From: UBA3537 sp965658025
GTDB taxonomy: Bacteria > Bacteroidota > Bacteroidia > Flavobacteriales > Flavobacteriaceae
DNA: 7,344 nucleotides
Assembly: GCA_965658025.1 (NCBI GenBank)
Contig: CBFHQL010000037.1
Coordinates: 1-7,344 of the forward strand
Reading direction: 5' to 3'
Every line of letters begins with the position of its first letter. The stretch's first letter is position 1. The position numbers and the translations under genes are program-made. Below the pieces are notes generated by a model. It worked only from the letters and a program-made list of their open reading frames with translations. It did not search any database and was not told the DNA's origin. Positions 6,579 to 7,344 of the stretch are shown in pieces.

Positions 6579-7344
6579 TAATTCTTTAACCTTATAGTTT
6601 CAAAAAATATGAGCTTTACTGGCCCCAACAATCCCGAAGTCAATAAGTCATCGTTCTTATTGTAATGATTCCAGCTCGCAAAGGTTGTCCTACGCGATGG
6701 ACGTTCTGTCTCGCTTAATAACCAACTGGGAAGTGGTTTTGCACGTTTGCCATTTCTTGGATAGTCCAATGGTAATTTTTCATCTCCAATCAATCGATTT
6801 GTCCATAAATTGGTGACTTTAACTTCTAGAGCATTCTTACCTTTCTGCACAAATTCATCAATGTTTACTCTAAAAGGTGCTTTCCATAATACACCAGCAT
6901 TTTTACCATTCACGATAACTTCAGCAATAACAAATACACTTCCTAAATCTATTACTATCTTTTTATTCGATTGAAGCAATTCATCAGAGAGCATAAACTC
7001 TTTTTTATAAGAAGCTGTTCCCGAAAAATGCTGAATCGCTTCATCTTTAGCATCTGTCCAAGATATTAAATCTGAAAATGTTTTGCTTTTTGATGTATCT
7101 GAGTTTAATGGAAAAGTAACTTCCCAATCGGTTGATAAATCCATTGGTTTTGGAACGGATTTGACTTCTGCAGTTTTTATTTCGCCTGATGCTACCGTGT
7201 AATTTATCTTTCCTGGATATGGTGTTGTCCAGTTTAATGCATCATTTTTAAATTCAAAGTTTGGTTTTGATGTGTCTTTAGACAATTTTAAAATCTGCTC
7301 TTTCGGAATATACATGGCATGTTCTTCTCCATCCGTTTTATAAA
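6578..7344 (-). CDS. GH106-like alpha-L-rhamnosidase, C-terminal part (5' end outside window)
   Basis: The frame is open to the right edge, giving 254 visible codons, and continues upstream of the internal Met at 7315 (preceding residues DGEEHA), so that Met is not the real start. The visible part is the C-terminal beta-sandwich, galactose-binding-like domain of GH106/GH2-type glycosidases: GTASYKKEF, VIDLGSVFVIAEVIVNGKN, GVLWKAPFRVNIDEFV, KGKNALEVKVTNLWTNRLIGDE, PSWLL, RPSRRTTFASWNHY and TSGLLGPVKL. This series, especially VTNLWTNRLIGDE followed by RPS-R-TF-W-HY and GLLGPV, is what I recognise from GH106 alpha-L-rhamnosidases, large proteins of roughly a thousand residues, so most of the enzyme including its catalytic barrel lies beyond 7344. 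The expected role is release of alpha-L-rhamnose from the non-reducing end of oligosaccharides, after desulfation if they are ulvan-derived. It is the most upstream visible gene, and its stop shares one base with the lyase start. Confidence 0.8.
   Translation of the reverse strand, partial: YKTDGEEHAMYIPKEQILKLSKDTSKPNFEFKNDALNWTTPYPGKINYTVASGEIKTAEVKSVPKPMDLSTDWEVTFPLNSDTSKSKTFSDLISWTDAKDEAIQHFSGTASYKKEFMLSDELLQSNKKIVIDLGSVFVIAEVIVNGKNAGVLWKAPFRVNIDEFVQKGKNALEVKVTNLWTNRLIGDEKLPLDYPRNGKRAKPLPSWLLSETERPSRRTTFASWNHYNKNDDLLTSGLLGPVKLIFFETIRLKN

Noticed and set aside
6192..6581. Plus-strand open frame of 129 codons opposite the lyase gene
   Set aside because: It lies wholly antisense to a well-supported lyase gene, has a His/Thr/Ile-rich composition without any domain, and shows no start context; it is a shadow of the minus-strand gene. 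The shorter plus-strand frames at 2371-2556, 3206-3421, 3846-4043, 3976-4218 and 5510-5722 are rejected for the same reason.
7313..7315. Met codon at 7315 as the start of a 245-residue protein
   Set aside because: The frame is open upstream to the window edge, and the visible sequence is only the C-terminal domain of a much larger GH106-like enzyme.

Overview
The window reads as part of a polysaccharide utilization locus (PUL) from an AT-rich marine Bacteroidota, most likely a flavobacterium. Supporting signs are the low GC content, Bacteroidota-type lipoprotein and Sec signals (for example ...NFNAQ), the absence of clear Shine-Dalgarno sites, and genes packed head to tail on one strand. No SusC/SusD pair, regulator or housekeeping gene is visible, so the taxonomic call rests on style and gene content only.

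All supported genes are on the minus strand, so transcription runs from 7344 towards 1. In that order they are: the C-terminal part of a GH106-like alpha-L-rhamnosidase (6578-7344, open at the right edge); a lipoprotein beta-propeller lyase of the BNR_4/PL24-PL25 ulvan lyase type (5163-6578); an S1-family sulfatase lipoprotein with a non-canonical CSPSL active-site motif (3789-5135); an iduronate-2-sulfatase-like S1 sulfatase lipoprotein with a canonical CGPSR motif (2297-3778); a secreted GH39-like glycoside hydrolase (545-2206); a degenerate sulfatase tail (380-544); and the first 95 codons of a second GH39-like gene (1-286, open at the left edge). Gaps between genes are a 1-nt overlap, 27 nt, 10 nt and 90 nt, then 258 nt that contains the sulfatase remnant. 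An operon is likely.

Rhamnosidase, uronate-directed lyase, two sulfatases and a GH39-type xylosidase-like hydrolase together fit ulvan, the green-algal polymer of sulfated rhamnose, glucuronic/iduronic acid and xylose. Inferred division of labour: the lyase cuts the chain at uronic acids, the sulfatases remove ester sulfates from rhamnose and/or uronate or xylose, and the rhamnosidase and GH39-like enzymes trim the oligosaccharides. The substrate is inferred, not shown.

The most notable structure is a long imperfect direct repeat. Positions 1-454 match 1921-2371, covering the end of a sulfatase gene, the intergenic spacer and the start of a GH39-like gene. This records a tandem duplication of a sulfatase/GH39 module in which one sulfatase copy was later reduced to its last codons. 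The second notable point is the CSPSL sulfatase, whose arginine of the C/S-x-P-x-R maturation motif is replaced by leucine.
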